This document shows, one piece after another, positions 7,972 through 16,514 of a DNA stretch of 64,000 bases. This DNA comes from Ruegeria sp. YS9 (GTDB taxonomy: Bacteria > Pseudomonadota > Alphaproteobacteria > Rhodobacterales > Rhodobacteraceae): positions 1,397,001 through 1,461,000 of the forward strand of contig NZ_CP102409.1 of the NCBI RefSeq assembly GCF_024628725.1, read 5' to 3'. The notes under the pieces are model-generated. The model saw nothing but the letters and a program-made list of their open reading frames with translations, searched no databases and was not told where the DNA came from. The position numbers and the translations under genes were made by a program. Each line of letters starts with the position of its first letter. The stretch's first letter is position 1.

Positions 7972-9174
7972 ATGAGCAGTCACAAAAATCAGCCGCAGGT
8001 GCGCAGACGTCGGATGTTCTATATTCCCGGCTATGATCCGATGCCGCCCCGGCGATATCGCGAGCTGTATCGCACCGAGTCTCAGAAACAGGCCCGGATC
8101 TCGGGGTACGAGATCGCAATCGCCCCAAAGACAACGGACGGACGTTTTGGCTGGCGCGTGACCTCGGAACAAGATGGCCTGACCGTTGAAACGGAATTCG
8201 AGGTTCTGGTGTGGTCCGACATCGTGCGCGACAGCATGTCGGTCTCGATCCCGGCGACCTATTGGCAATTGGCCCGCACGGCGTGGATTTACATATCAAC
8301 CGGTACGTTGTGGCGTCTGATGCGATTGCGCAAGGGCCCGGTGATCGCGGCGTTGTATCCAGTGGCGATGTTGGTGTCTCAGCTGCTGATCGCGCTTGCG
8401 GTGGCATGGGCATGCATAGCCATGGCCGGTTGGTGGGGGCTGTTCCCGGGAGCGGCCGCAGCCGTTGCGCTGTTGTTATGGTTTCGCAAGGTCGACAACC
8501 GGCTGTTTGCGTATTACCTGATGCATGATTACGCCTATTCAGCGCAGTTGAACGGGCAAATGCCGGTCGAGCTAAGGGACAGGTTGGCTTCGTTCCGAGA
8601 GACGATCGAAGCTGCGCTGAAGTCCGATGTGGATGAGGTGCTGGTCGTTGGCCATAGCTCGGGCGCGCATCTTGGGGCGTCTGTTCTAGCCGGGCTGATC
8701 CGAAAAACGAACGTGCAGGAGCGGCGGGCAGCACTGTCTTTCCTCAGCTTGGGGCAGGTGGTTCCGATGGTTTCGTTTCTGCCTCGGGCATACGATTTGC
8801 GGTCCGATCTGCATTTCCTGTCCACGCGGTCCGAACTCACCTGGATCGATGTCTCGGCCCCCGGTGATGGCTGCGCCTTTGCGCTTTGCGATCCGGTTGC
8901 GGTCACGGGCGTGGCCGGCGCCGACAAACGTTGGCCGCTGGTCCTGTCGGCGGCTTTCACGCAAACCTTGTCTCCGGAACGCTGGAAGGTTTTGCGATGG
9001 CGGTTTTTTCGCCTGCACTTTCAGTACCTTTGCGCGTTCGACAAGCCGGGAAGCTATGACTATTTCCGGATAACGGCTGGCCCTTTGACGCTGAAGCAAA
9101 GGTTTGCGGATCGTGAGGCTTCGCGCAGCCGCATCGAGACGCCTGTGTCCAAGTTCACCTCGGTACGCCCATGA
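7972..9174 (+). CDS. Uncharacterised membrane protein with an alpha/beta-hydrolase GHSSG motif
   Basis: A 400-aa protein that I cannot name. The N-terminus has a basic stretch followed by FYIPGYDP, typical of hydrolase domains. Two hydrophobic helices lie at about 125-165. Then VLVVGHSSGAHLG (about residues 224-236) matches the nucleophile elbow GxSxG with Ser as the likely nucleophile. A DPVAV segment (about 303) could hold the acid residue; no catalytic His is obvious to me. A good ribosome binding site (AAGGTAAGGG) precedes ATG. The stop overlaps the cytochrome P450 start by four bases (ATGA), so the two proteins are translationally coupled and probably act in one pathway, perhaps on a lipid or ester substrate. 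Confidence 0.55.
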   Translation: MSSHKNQPQVRRRRMFYIPGYDPMPPRRYRELYRTESQKQARISGYEIAIAPKTTDGRFGWRVTSEQDGLTVETEFEVLVWSDIVRDSMSVSIPATYWQLARTAWIYISTGTLWRLMRLRKGPVIAALYPVAMLVSQLLIALAVAWACIAMAGWWGLFPGAAAAVALLLWFRKVDNRLFAYYLMHDYAYSAQLNGQMPVELRDRLASFRETIEAALKSDVDEVLVVGHSSGAHLGASVLAGLIRKTNVQERRAALSFLSLGQVVPMVSFLPRAYDLRSDLHFLSTRSELTWIDVSAPGDGCAFALCDPVAVTGVAGADKRWPLVLSAAFTQTLSPERWKVLRWRFFRLHFQYLCAFDKPGSYDYFRITAGPLTLKQRFADREASRSRIETPVSKFTSVRP

Positions 9175-10520
9175 CCCCGCCCAAGCCAGACCCGCGCCCT
9201 GATAAGGTTTCTTTGCTTCGCTATGTGAAACTGTTCAGACATGACCTGCTGTCGGCGCAGCCAGCCCGGTTGTATCGCGCGTGGATGGCAGAATTCAAAA
9301 CCCCGTTCTTCCGATCGTTCCTGATCAATCAACCGGACCTGATTCAAACTGTTCTCAGGAAACGGCCTGACGATTTCCCCAAATCCGGCAGGATCAGCGA
9401 AGGCCTGCGGCCGTTGCTTGGCAATTCGGTGTTTCTGACCAATGGCGAGGTCTGGAAACGACAGCGGCGGATTATCGATCCGGCGTTCGAAGGCGGGCGT
9501 CTGAAGGATACATTCCCGGCCATGCTGGCCGCTGCCGAGGCATGTGTGGAACGGCTGCGACCTTGTGTCGGCGGGGAACTCGAATTCGAAGAACAGACAA
9601 GCCATGCCGCGGCGGACGTCATATTCCGCACCCTGTTTTCCGTTCCCATCGAAAACGCTATCGCCAGCCAAGTGTTTGAAAAGTTCCGGGCCTATCAACG
9701 CGCGCAACCTTTGCTGAATCTCGCGGCTTTTGTTCCATTGCCAAAGTGGCTGCCCCGGTTTCATTCCAGGGCGACCAAACAAAACGCGCGGGATATCAGG
9801 GCGCTGATTGCCGAACTGACCAGAACACGCGCAAAGGCCATCAAGGACGGAACGGCACCTGATGATCTTGCGACCAAGATCATGACGACGGCTGATCCCG
9901 AAACCGGACAGTTCTTCGACCCCGACGAGATGGTTGATCAGGTAGCGATCTTTTTTCTTGCCGGGCATGAAACCAGTGCGTCAGCCTTGGCCTGGACGCT
10001 GTACCTGATGGCCCTTTACCCGGAATGGCAACAGAAGGTTGCAGATGAAGCCGCCGTTCTGGATGATCCTTCATTTGGCTGTATTTCAAAACTCCGGATC
10101 AGCCGGGATGTGTTTCGCGAAGCGCTGCGTCTTTATCCTCCGGTGCCCATGATAGTTCGCGAGGCCACGTGCCCCGAACGGTTCCGTAACCGGGATGTGC
10201 CGGTTGGCGCGCAAATCGTGATCAGCCCGTGGCATTTGCACCGTCAGGCGCGTTTGTGGGACGATCCGGATGGTTTTGATCCTATGCGTTGGGGCACGGA
10301 AAACGGCAAGCGCTGCCAGCGCGACGCTTACATCCCGTTCTCTGCGGGTCCCCGAGTGTGCACCGGGGCCGGGTTTGCAATGGTCGAAGGGCCGCTGATC
10401 CTGTCGATGCTCTTGCGCCGTTTCAGGTTCGAAACAATCCCGGGAAAAACACCTGTTCCGGTCGCGCATCTGACGGTTCGATCCAAAGATGGCATATGGT
10501 TGCGCCTGTTTGAGCGCTAA
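9171..10520 (+). CDS. Cytochrome P450
   Basis: A 449-aa haem-thiolate monooxygenase. The I-helix oxygen-activation motif AGHETSA is at about 264-270, the K-helix ExxR is in FREALRLYPPVP (about 317), and the haem loop FSAGPRVCTGAGFA (about 385-398) contains the Cys ligand. No membrane anchor is present, as in soluble bacterial class I enzymes, and no ferredoxin or reductase gene is nearby. It is coupled to the preceding hydrolase gene. The motif AGHETSA and the length resemble fatty-acid or terpenoid hydroxylases, but the substrate cannot be read from the sequence. Confidence 0.92.
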   Translation: MTPPKPDPRPDKVSLLRYVKLFRHDLLSAQPARLYRAWMAEFKTPFFRSFLINQPDLIQTVLRKRPDDFPKSGRISEGLRPLLGNSVFLTNGEVWKRQRRIIDPAFEGGRLKDTFPAMLAAAEACVERLRPCVGGELEFEEQTSHAAADVIFRTLFSVPIENAIASQVFEKFRAYQRAQPLLNLAAFVPLPKWLPRFHSRATKQNARDIRALIAELTRTRAKAIKDGTAPDDLATKIMTTADPETGQFFDPDEMVDQVAIFFLAGHETSASALAWTLYLMALYPEWQQKVADEAAVLDDPSFGCISKLRISRDVFREALRLYPPVPMIVREATCPERFRNRDVPVGAQIVISPWHLHRQARLWDDPDGFDPMRWGTENGKRCQRDAYIPFSAGPRVCTGAGFAMVEGPLILSMLLRRFRFETIPGKTPVPVAHLTVRSKDGIWLRLFER

Positions 10521-10593
10521 CAACCTACCATCGGTTCACGCCCTGTTGTATGCGGGGAGGAACATCGGAATCATCATTGAACGGGAAAACAAT

Positions 10594-11475
10594 ATGTCCA
10601 AAGCAGAACAGCGCGCGCAGATGATCAACGGCACGGGCTTTATCGCGGCACTGGATCAAAGCGGCGGATCAACCCCGAAAGCGCTTGCGTTGTATGGTGT
10701 CGAGGCATCCGACTACAACTCAGACGAAGAGATGTTCGGTGAAATCCAGAAGATGCGTGCCCGCATCATTCTGGCCGACGATTTCACAAAGGACAAAGTG
10801 ATTGGTGCAATCCTGTTCGAACGTACCCTGGGCGAAGAGATCGAAGGCCGCAAGGTTGCCGATTACCTGTGGTCGGTCAAAGGTATCGTGCCTTTCCTGA
10901 AGATCGACAAAGGCTTGGAAGAACAGGCAAATGGCGTTCAGATGATGAAACCGATCCCCGGTCTGGCCGAGACCCTGGCCAAGGCCGATGGTGTGTTCGG
11001 CACCAAGGAACGCTCGGTCATTCACGAAGCGAATGCCGACGGCATCGCGGCGGTGGTTGCGCAACAGTTCGACGTCGCCCGCGAAGTCACCGATGCCGGT
11101 ATGGTTCCGATCGTGGAACCCGAAGTGAACATCCATTCGGAAACCAAGGCCGAAGCAGAAGACATCCTGAAGGCTGAAATCCTCAAAAACCTCGATCAAC
11201 TGGCCGAGGGTCAGGAAGTGATGCTGAAGCTGACGATCCCGACAAAGGCAAACCTGTATGACGCGCTGGCAGACCACCCGCGGGTATTGCGGGTTGTGGC
11301 CCTGTCGGGCGGTTATTCGACGGAAGAAGCCTGCGACCTGTTGAGCCGAAACGGCAAAATGATCGCATCCTTCTCGCGGGCTTTGACCGAAGGTCTGTCG
11401 AAGCAGCAGTCAGATGCAGAATTCAACGCGGCCTTGGGTGGCAACATCGACAAGATTTACAAAGCCTCGGTCTGA
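10594..11475 (+). CDS. fda: Class I fructose-bisphosphate aldolase
   Basis: A 293-aa glycolytic/gluconeogenic enzyme cleaving fructose 1,6-bisphosphate to two triose phosphates by a Schiff-base mechanism. The sequence shows FIAALDQSGGSTPKAL near the N-terminus, FLKIDKGLEE (about 110), PIVEPEVNI (about 173) and VMLKLTIP (about 210), which holds the probable Schiff-base Lys, and ALSGGYS near the C-terminus. The gene is monocistronic with its own terminator. The symbol is given by family; fbaB is used elsewhere. The ATG at 10594 lies after GGGAAAAC and matches the family N-terminus; an upstream extension of the frame does not. Confidence 0.92.
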   Translation: MSKAEQRAQMINGTGFIAALDQSGGSTPKALALYGVEASDYNSDEEMFGEIQKMRARIILADDFTKDKVIGAILFERTLGEEIEGRKVADYLWSVKGIVPFLKIDKGLEEQANGVQMMKPIPGLAETLAKADGVFGTKERSVIHEANADGIAAVVAQQFDVAREVTDAGMVPIVEPEVNIHSETKAEAEDILKAEILKNLDQLAEGQEVMLKLTIPTKANLYDALADHPRVLRVVALSGGYSTEEACDLLSRNGKMIASFSRALTEGLSKQQSDAEFNAALGGNIDKIYKASV

Positions 11476-11479
11476 TCCG

Positions 11480-12082
11480 TCAGACAGGTTTGATGAAAGA
11501 GCGGCGCATCTGTGCCGCTTTTTTTCTGCCGATGCAGCCCTCGGCGTGGTCATTGACAAGCCCCATGGCCTGCATGAACGCAAACACGGTTGTAGGGCCG
11601 ACAAACTTCCACCCCCGTTTCTTGAGATCCTTCGACATGGCCACGGATTCGGGTGATGTGGATGCTGTTTGCGGGGGCGGAGGCGTTTCAGCCTCATAAC
11701 GCCAGACATAAGCCGCCAGAGATCCTTCGGCGGCCACAAGGTCCTGCGCGCAACGCGCATTGTTGATCACCGCTTCAATCTTGCCGCGATGACGGATGAT
11801 CCCGGCGTCCTGTAGCAGGCGTTCCACATCTGCATCAGAAAACGCGGCCATCTTGTTGAAATCAAATCCGCAGAAGGCTTTCCTGAAGTTTTCGCGCTTG
11901 TTCAGGATTGTCCGCCAGCTGAGGCCTGACTGAAAGCTCTCGAGGCACAGTTTTTCAAACAACCGTCGGTCATCGTCGACAGGGTAACCCCATTCATTGT
12001 CGTGATATTCAAAGAATTCAGGCGCGGCCTGACACCATGTGCATCTTTGCTGCCCATCCGGCCCGGTAATGGTGTCGCTCAT
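11480..12082 (-). CDS. tag: DNA-3-methyladenine glycosylase I
   Basis: A 200-aa base-excision repair enzyme that removes 3-methyladenine from DNA. Family features are RCTWC near the N-terminus with Cys for the zinc site, YHDNEWGYP, the helix FEKLCLESFQSGLSW, a C-terminal helix with WKFVGPTTVFAFMQAMGLVNDH containing the second zinc-site residues, and the C-terminal Cys. The start at 12082 follows AAAGGG; a start 27 bases upstream is less likely. The 3' end converges on the aldolase gene, and the aldolase terminator lies inside the last codons of tag. Confidence 0.93.
   Translation of the reverse strand: MSDTITGPDGQQRCTWCQAAPEFFEYHDNEWGYPVDDDRRLFEKLCLESFQSGLSWRTILNKRENFRKAFCGFDFNKMAAFSDADVERLLQDAGIIRHRGKIEAVINNARCAQDLVAAEGSLAAYVWRYEAETPPPPQTASTSPESVAMSKDLKKRGWKFVGPTTVFAFMQAMGLVNDHAEGCIGRKKAAQMRRSFIKPV
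11499..11526 (+). terminator. Terminator of the aldolase gene, inside the 3' end of tag
   Basis: Stem GCGGCGCA/TGTGCCGC with one G-U pair and a two-base loop core, followed by seven T on the plus strand. It overlaps the final coding bases of the convergent tag gene. Confidence 0.75.
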
Positions 12083-12140
12083 GGTTGTACCCTTTTTGTT
12101 CCAGCTCACGTTACACGTCGAGGCGACGGCGTGACAAGTC

Positions 12141-12362
12141 TCAATCAGGGTTTCGGAACCAGTTCAGCACAAAGACGCGTATGGCCGATGCAAGACCCGT
12201 TTCCGGGTCGCGCTCCACATCAATCTCAGCCGCCAAGACATTGATTGGCTTATCTTGTTCCTGAGCGATCTCGCGAAAAGCACGCCAGAATTCATCCTCG
12301 AGTGATACCGAGGTTCGATGCCCTTTCAGGGTCAAAGAGCGTTTGACAGGGCGGCCGCTCAT
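12141..12362 (-). CDS. Ribbon-helix-helix domain protein
   Basis: A 73-aa protein with the RHH_4-type pattern KRSLTLKGHRTSVSLEDEFWRAFREIAQEQ: a short beta strand that would enter the DNA major groove, followed by two helices. The C-terminal half (SAIRVFVLNWFRN) is conserved in this small family. It overlaps the DUF4169 gene by four bases (ATGA), placing it last in a fumC-DUF4169-RHH operon. The likely role is a DNA-binding regulator; its target is unknown, though autoregulation is common in such small proteins. Confidence 0.75.
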   Translation of the reverse strand: MSGRPVKRSLTLKGHRTSVSLEDEFWRAFREIAQEQDKPINVLAAEIDVERDPETGLASAIRVFVLNWFRNPD

Positions 12363-12535
12363 TCGTCCAGCTCATGATTTTCGAGGTCGCGCTTTTGTTT
12401 TTTCTGTTGAAGCTTCACGACTTCTTTTTCAGCTTTCGTTCGCCCAAACGCGACGGCGTTCCGGTCGGCGCGGGCCTTTTTCACGGCCCGCGCTTTTTCT
12501 TTTCGATACCGGTTCAGATTGACCGGCTTGCCCAT
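12359..12535 (-). CDS. DUF4169 family small basic protein
   Basis: A 58-aa protein starting [22 protein letters not shown] and ending DLENHELDE. It is rich in Lys and Arg and predicted to be mostly helical or disordered. The N-terminus is the recognisable DUF4169 pattern of alphaproteobacteria. Its ATG overlaps the fumC stop by one base and its stop overlaps the RHH start by four, so all three genes are co-translated. The high charge suggests nucleic-acid or ribosome association, but no function is established. Confidence 0.8.
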   Translation of the reverse strand: MGKPVNLNRYRKEKARAVKKARADRNAVAFGRTKAEKEVVKLQQKKQKRDLENHELDE

Positions 12536-13929
12536 CAGTCTTTCGGGCCGATCATCTGTTCGGGGCGGACGACGGCATCAAAGGTCGCTTCGTCCACGAA
12601 GCCCAGTGCGATGGCTTCTTCCTTGAGGGTGGTGCCGTTCATATGAGCGGTTTTCGCAACGGTGGTCGCATTGTCATAACCGATTGTAGGGGCAAGCGCC
12701 GTGACCAGCATCAGCGATTCCTTCATCAGTTTGTCGATGCGCGGCTCGTTCGCTTTGATGCCCAGCAGCATCCGCTCGGTAAAGCTGTCGGTGGCATCCC
12801 CCAGCAACTGGATCGATTGCAGCAGGTTGTAGGACATCATCGGATTGTAGACGTTCAATTCGAAATGACCTTGCGACCCGGCAAAATTCATCGCCGCGTT
12901 GTTGCCCATCACATGCGCGGCGACCTGCGTCAGCGCTTCGGCCTGCGTTGGGTTTACCTTGCCGGGCATGATCGACGAGCCGGGCTCATTTTCCGGCAGG
13001 ATCAGCTCACCCAGGCCGGAACGAGGCCCGGAGCCCAGGAAACGAATGTCGTTTGCGATCTTGTAGCAGCTGCCGGCAATCGTCGCCAAAGCGCCCGACA
13101 GGAAGACCATGGCATCATGGGCGGCCAGCGCTTCGAACTTGTTCGGTGCCGTCACGAAGGGCAGGTCGGTGATCTGGGCCATATGGCCTGCGACGGCCTT
13201 GTCCCAGCCGTGCTGGGTGTTCAGGCCGGTGCCAACGGCCGTACCGCCCTGGGCCAGTTCATAAATCCCCGGCATTGCCGCGTGTACACGTGCGATCCCC
13301 TGACGAACCTGGTGGGCATAGCCACTGAATTCCTGACCCAGTGTCAGCGGTGTCGCGTCCTGCGTATGGGTTCGGCCGATCTTGATGATGTCCTTGAATT
13401 CCTCGGCCTTCTGCTCGAGCCCGGACGCCAGTTTCTCAAGCCCCGGAAGCAGCACGTCACGCACGCTCATCGCTGTTGCGATATGCATGGCGGTTGGGAA
13501 GGTGTCGTTCGACGACTGTCCCATGTTGCAGTGGTCATTCGGGTGTACCGGGTCTTTGGATCCGATCTTTCCGCCCAGAATCTCGATAGCTCGGTTGGCG
13601 ATGACCTCGTTCGCATTCATGTTCGACTGGGTGCCCGAACCCGTCTGCCACACGACCAACGGGAAGTTGTCGTCGAACTTGCCCTCGATCACCTCGCCTG
13701 CGGCCTGAATGATCGCATCTGCTATCTTTGCGTCCAGTTTGCCCGTTGCCTTGTTTTCCATGGCGCAGGCTTTCTTGATCACGCCCAGCGCGCGCACGAT
13801 GGCGACCGGCTGCTTTTCCCAGCCGATGGGAAAATTCATGATCGAGCGCTGCGTCTGCGCGCCCCAATATTTGTCGGCAGGAACCTCGAGCGGGCCAAAG
13901 CTGTCGGATTCTGTGCGGGTTTGAGACAT
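12535..13929 (-). CDS. fumC: Class II fumarate hydratase
   Basis: A 464-aa iron-independent fumarase converting fumarate to malate in the TCA cycle. The superfamily signature [13 protein letters not shown] (about residues 316-328) includes the catalytic Ser loop. [10 protein letters not shown] (about 97-106), the B-site region [21 protein letters not shown], and [12 protein letters not shown] with the active-site His are all present. Length is standard. It is the first gene of an operon with two very small proteins. Aspartase or argininosuccinate lyase are excluded by the N-terminal and signature residues. Confidence 0.96.
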   Translation of the reverse strand: MSQTRTESDSFGPLEVPADKYWGAQTQRSIMNFPIGWEKQPVAIVRALGVIKKACAMENKATGKLDAKIADAIIQAAGEVIEGKFDDNFPLVVWQTGSGTQSNMNANEVIANRAIEILGGKIGSKDPVHPNDHCNMGQSSNDTFPTAMHIATAMSVRDVLLPGLEKLASGLEQKAEEFKDIIKIGRTHTQDATPLTLGQEFSGYAHQVRQGIARVHAAMPGIYELAQGGTAVGTGLNTQHGWDKAVAGHMAQITDLPFVTAPNKFEALAAHDAMVFLSGALATIAGSCYKIANDIRFLGSGPRSGLGELILPENEPGSSIMPGKVNPTQAEALTQVAAHVMGNNAAMNFAGSQGHFELNVYNPMMSYNLLQSIQLLGDATDSFTERMLLGIKANEPRIDKLMKESLMLVTALAPTIGYDNATTVAKTAHMNGTTLKEEAIALGFVDEATFDAVVRPEQMIGPKD

Positions 13930-14079
13930 CGGTCACTCCGTCTGGTATGCAGTTGTATGCCGTTTAGCCGCAGCCACGCCGTGACGCAATCGGCCAGTTG
14001 CGCGCACCTTAAACTCAAGGACGTCAAAGGTATAGGCGCAGGGTGCGTCACTTTAATCGCTATTGGCGGGGAATGTGCA

Positions 14080-14107
14080 TTGTTTGCGGACACCTCTGGG
14101 CTACAAT
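14080..14107 (+). promoter_or_regulatory. Candidate sigma-70-type promoter of the secreted-protein gene
   Basis: TTGTTT and TACAAT separated by 16 bases, 28 bases before the AGGAGG-preceded ATG at 14135. The rest of the 205-base gap to fumC shows nothing else I can support. Confidence 0.4.
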
Positions 14108-14134
14108 AGAGAAATGACCGCCCAGGAGGATAAA

Positions 14135-14698
14135 ATGCCAAATTTACATCGCCTTAAGCTTGAGAAAGCTGCCGCGATACTTGCAGTTTGCGCTTTGTGG
14201 CTGTCGATTCTGAGTTTGCAGGCCCGCGCGGCAGAGATTACACCGTTCATAGGAGATTATGTCGGTTCAGCCGAAGTAGTGGACGCGGATGGCACGACAA
14301 CGCCCCGCGACATGAGCGTTTCCATCGTCGAGACCAAGAACGGCTTCAACGTCAGTTGGCGGACGACGACATACAAGCCGGACGGACGTGTTAAGGACCA
14401 GAAATTCTCGATAGATTTTGTTCCGTCAGACCGCCCTGATGTGTTTTCGGCGGCGATGAAGCGCAATGTCTTTGGTCACGAAGTGCCATTGGATCCGATG
14501 AAGGGCGAGCCGTTTGTATGGGGCCGCATTGTCGGCGACACGCTGACTGTGTTTTCGTTGTTTATAGATGAGGACGGAGGATATGAGTTGCAGCAATTCG
14601 ACCGTACGCTGGCCGAGGGCGGGCTGAACCTCGCATTTTCACGATTCATAGATGGTAAAAAATCCCGGTCGGTCGAAACTTTTCTGATGAAACGATAA
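14135..14698 (+). CDS. Secreted hypothetical protein
   Basis: A 187-aa protein that I do not recognise. An AGGAGG five bases upstream fixes the start. Residues 1-33 form a signal peptide (basic start, hydrophobic core AAILAVCALWLSILSL, cleavage after ARA). The mature part, beginning EITPFIGDYVGSAEV, is rich in beta-forming residues and alternates charged and hydrophobic positions (GFNVSWRTTTYKPDG), suggesting a lipocalin-like or small beta-barrel periplasmic protein. It has its own promoter and terminator, so it stands alone. Confidence 0.7.
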   Translation: MPNLHRLKLEKAAAILAVCALWLSILSLQARAAEITPFIGDYVGSAEVVDADGTTTPRDMSVSIVETKNGFNVSWRTTTYKPDGRVKDQKFSIDFVPSDRPDVFSAAMKRNVFGHEVPLDPMKGEPFVWGRIVGDTLTVFSLFIDEDGGYELQQFDRTLAEGGLNLAFSRFIDGKKSRSVETFLMKR

Positions 14699-14719
14699 AC
14701 CCCGCGCCGGGCGGGGTTT
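14697..14719. terminator. Bidirectional terminator between the secreted-protein gene and sspB
   Basis: Perfect 9-bp stem AAACCCCGC/GCGGGGTTT with a 5-base loop, overlapping the stop of the plus-strand gene and ending 6 bases before the sspB stop codon on the other strand. Confidence 0.75.
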
Positions 14720-14725
14720 GAAGGT

Positions 14726-15184
14726 TCATTTCCGGAAGCTGTCCAGCGACACGATATCCGCATCGTGATGTATTTCTTCTTCTTCGACTTCGATGTCGTC
14801 TTCGATGATCTGATCTTCTTCGATTTCGTCTTCCGGGCTTTCAAAGCGAAGGCCGAATTCCACGGATGGGTCCACGAAAGTCTTGATTGCGGAATAGGGG
14901 ACGTACAGCGGTTCTGGGGCATCGCCAAAGTTCAAAGTGATGCCAAAGCCGAGGTCACCAACTTCGAGGTTCTCGAACCAGTGCTGCATGACGATGGTCA
15001 TTTCTTCGGGATAGCGTTCACGCAGCCAGTCGGCGATTTCCACACCATCTTCACGTGTGTCGAAAGTGATGAAAAAGTGATGCGCCCCGGGTAAACCGGT
15101 TTCAGAAACTTCCTTCAGCACTGTTTTTATCAGGCCGCGCATGGCGGTGTGCATCAGGTTTCCATAATCGATGCCTTGCGACAT
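14726..15184 (-). CDS. sspB: SspB-family ClpXP adaptor
   Basis: A 152-aa protein of the alphaproteobacterial SspB family, which binds the ssrA tag and delivers tagged proteins to ClpXP. The N-terminal tag-binding domain includes MRGLIKTVL, HHFFITFDT, LRERYPEEMTIVMQHWFENL and FGITLNFG; a very acidic linker (about 115-140) leads to a short conserved tail IVSLDSFRK, the expected ClpX-docking segment. The tmRNA gene that encodes the tag lies 3 kb away, so both halves of the tagging-degradation system are in this window. Confidence 0.92.
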   Translation of the reverse strand: MSQGIDYGNLMHTAMRGLIKTVLKEVSETGLPGAHHFFITFDTREDGVEIADWLRERYPEEMTIVMQHWFENLEVGDLGFGITLNFGDAPEPLYVPYSAIKTFVDPSVEFGLRFESPEDEIEEDQIIEDDIEVEEEEIHHDADIVSLDSFRK

Positions 15185-15260
15185 GTGTGATCCTCAAAAG
15201 TGGTTATGCTCAGCATAGGGGTTTTGTTCGGAAACGAAAGGGCGGGTACGACCGGATTGA

Positions 15261-16514
15261 TCAGATATTGTGTGCAGCCAGGCCGGCAATCGACATCAGG
15301 GCAAGCACGGTTCCCATCCCTAATTTCAGTCGAAAAATCAAGGCCCCAGCAAGGATAGTTAGACCGAATGCGGTAAAATTCAACGCGGAAATCTGCGGCG
15401 TGGGGATTGCCAGAGGACCCCATGATTTTTCAGACACCGATTCGAAAAGAACATTCAGGGCGAACCACACGGAAAGGTTGAGAATCACTCCGACGACGGC
15501 CGCGGTGATTCCATGCAGGGCCGCAGACAGGCGGGGACGCGCGGCCAGACGGTCGAGATATGGGGCCGCAAGAAAAATCCAAAGAAAGCACGGAACGAAC
15601 GTCGCCCACAATGCAACCGCGCCGGCGGCAAGCGCCAAGGTGTACCCGCCGGTCAGTTGCCCGGTCAGCATGGCGACAAACTGAGTGACAAGTATGAGCG
15701 GCCCCGGAGTCGTTTCCGCCAGACCCAGCCCATCAATCATCTGATCCGTGCTGATCCAGTGGTACTGGTCGACAACGGTTTGGGTCATATAGGCCAATAC
15801 GGCATATGCGCCGCCAAAGGTCACGACTGCAAGTCGGGCAAAAAACCAGCCCAGCTCGCTCAGCAGTTGATGGCCTGTGACGCTCAGAGCGACAAGCGGG
15901 CCCAACCAAAGTGGCAACCAGACAGCAATCGTTCGCAGAGACCGCGCCAGTTGTGGTGTTCCTTCTCGTTTCGGCGTTTCAACGGATCCTTTGAAGGTCA
16001 CATAGCCCCAGAAAGCGGCAGCGAAAATGATCGCCGGAAACGGGAGGTTCAGCAGAAAAATGGACAGGAAAGACAGAATTGCGATTGTCCGATGCTCTCG
16101 ATCGTTCAATGCCTTGCGCGAAAGGTTGCGAAGCGCCTGCAAAACGATCACGATGACGGTTGCCTTGATGCCCGTGAAGGCCGACTGCACCAAGGGAATA
16201 TCGCCAAACGCTGAATAGAGCGCGACCAGAACCGCAATCACCACCGCGCCGGGCAACACGAACAAGCTGCCGGCAATCAGCCCGCCGGCAACACCGCGCA
16301 GACGCCACCCCGCATAGGTTGCCAGCTGCATCGCCTCGGGACCCGGTAGCAACATGCACAAAGACAGGGCGCGCAGGTACGTCTGTTCATCCAGCCAGGG
16401 TCGACGCTCGACCAATTCCTGATGCATCAAGGAGATCTGAGCCGCAGGACCGCCGAAAGACAGCAGGCCGATCCTGCTGAAGACCTTGAAAATCTCGGCC
16501 AGTGTCGGTGTCAT
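15261..16514 (-). CDS. chrA: Chromate transporter family protein ChrA
   Basis: A 417-aa long-chain CHR transporter with about 10-12 hydrophobic segments in two homologous halves. Each half has the family motif: GLLSFGGPAAQISLM with LLPGPEAMQLATYAGW in the first, and AVVTFGGAYAVLAYM with LAETTPGPLILVTQF in the second. CHR proteins export chromate and perhaps sulfate. It overlaps the upstream chrB-like gene by four bases. Given the nearby sulfur genes, sulfate or a related oxyanion could be the natural substrate; this is inference. Confidence 0.9.
   Translation of the reverse strand: MTPTLAEIFKVFSRIGLLSFGGPAAQISLMHQELVERRPWLDEQTYLRALSLCMLLPGPEAMQLATYAGWRLRGVAGGLIAGSLFVLPGAVVIAVLVALYSAFGDIPLVQSAFTGIKATVIVIVLQALRNLSRKALNDREHRTIAILSFLSIFLLNLPFPAIIFAAAFWGYVTFKGSVETPKREGTPQLARSLRTIAVWLPLWLGPLVALSVTGHQLLSELGWFFARLAVVTFGGAYAVLAYMTQTVVDQYHWISTDQMIDGLGLAETTPGPLILVTQFVAMLTGQLTGGYTLALAAGAVALWATFVPCFLWIFLAAPYLDRLAARPRLSAALHGITAAVVGVILNLSVWFALNVLFESVSEKSWGPLAIPTPQISALNFTAFGLTILAGALIFRLKLGMGTVLALMSIAGLAAHNI

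Noticed and set aside
12643..14109. 488-codon plus-strand frame opposite fumC
   Set aside because: Shadow of fumC; the translation has no recognisable motif and FumC is complete.
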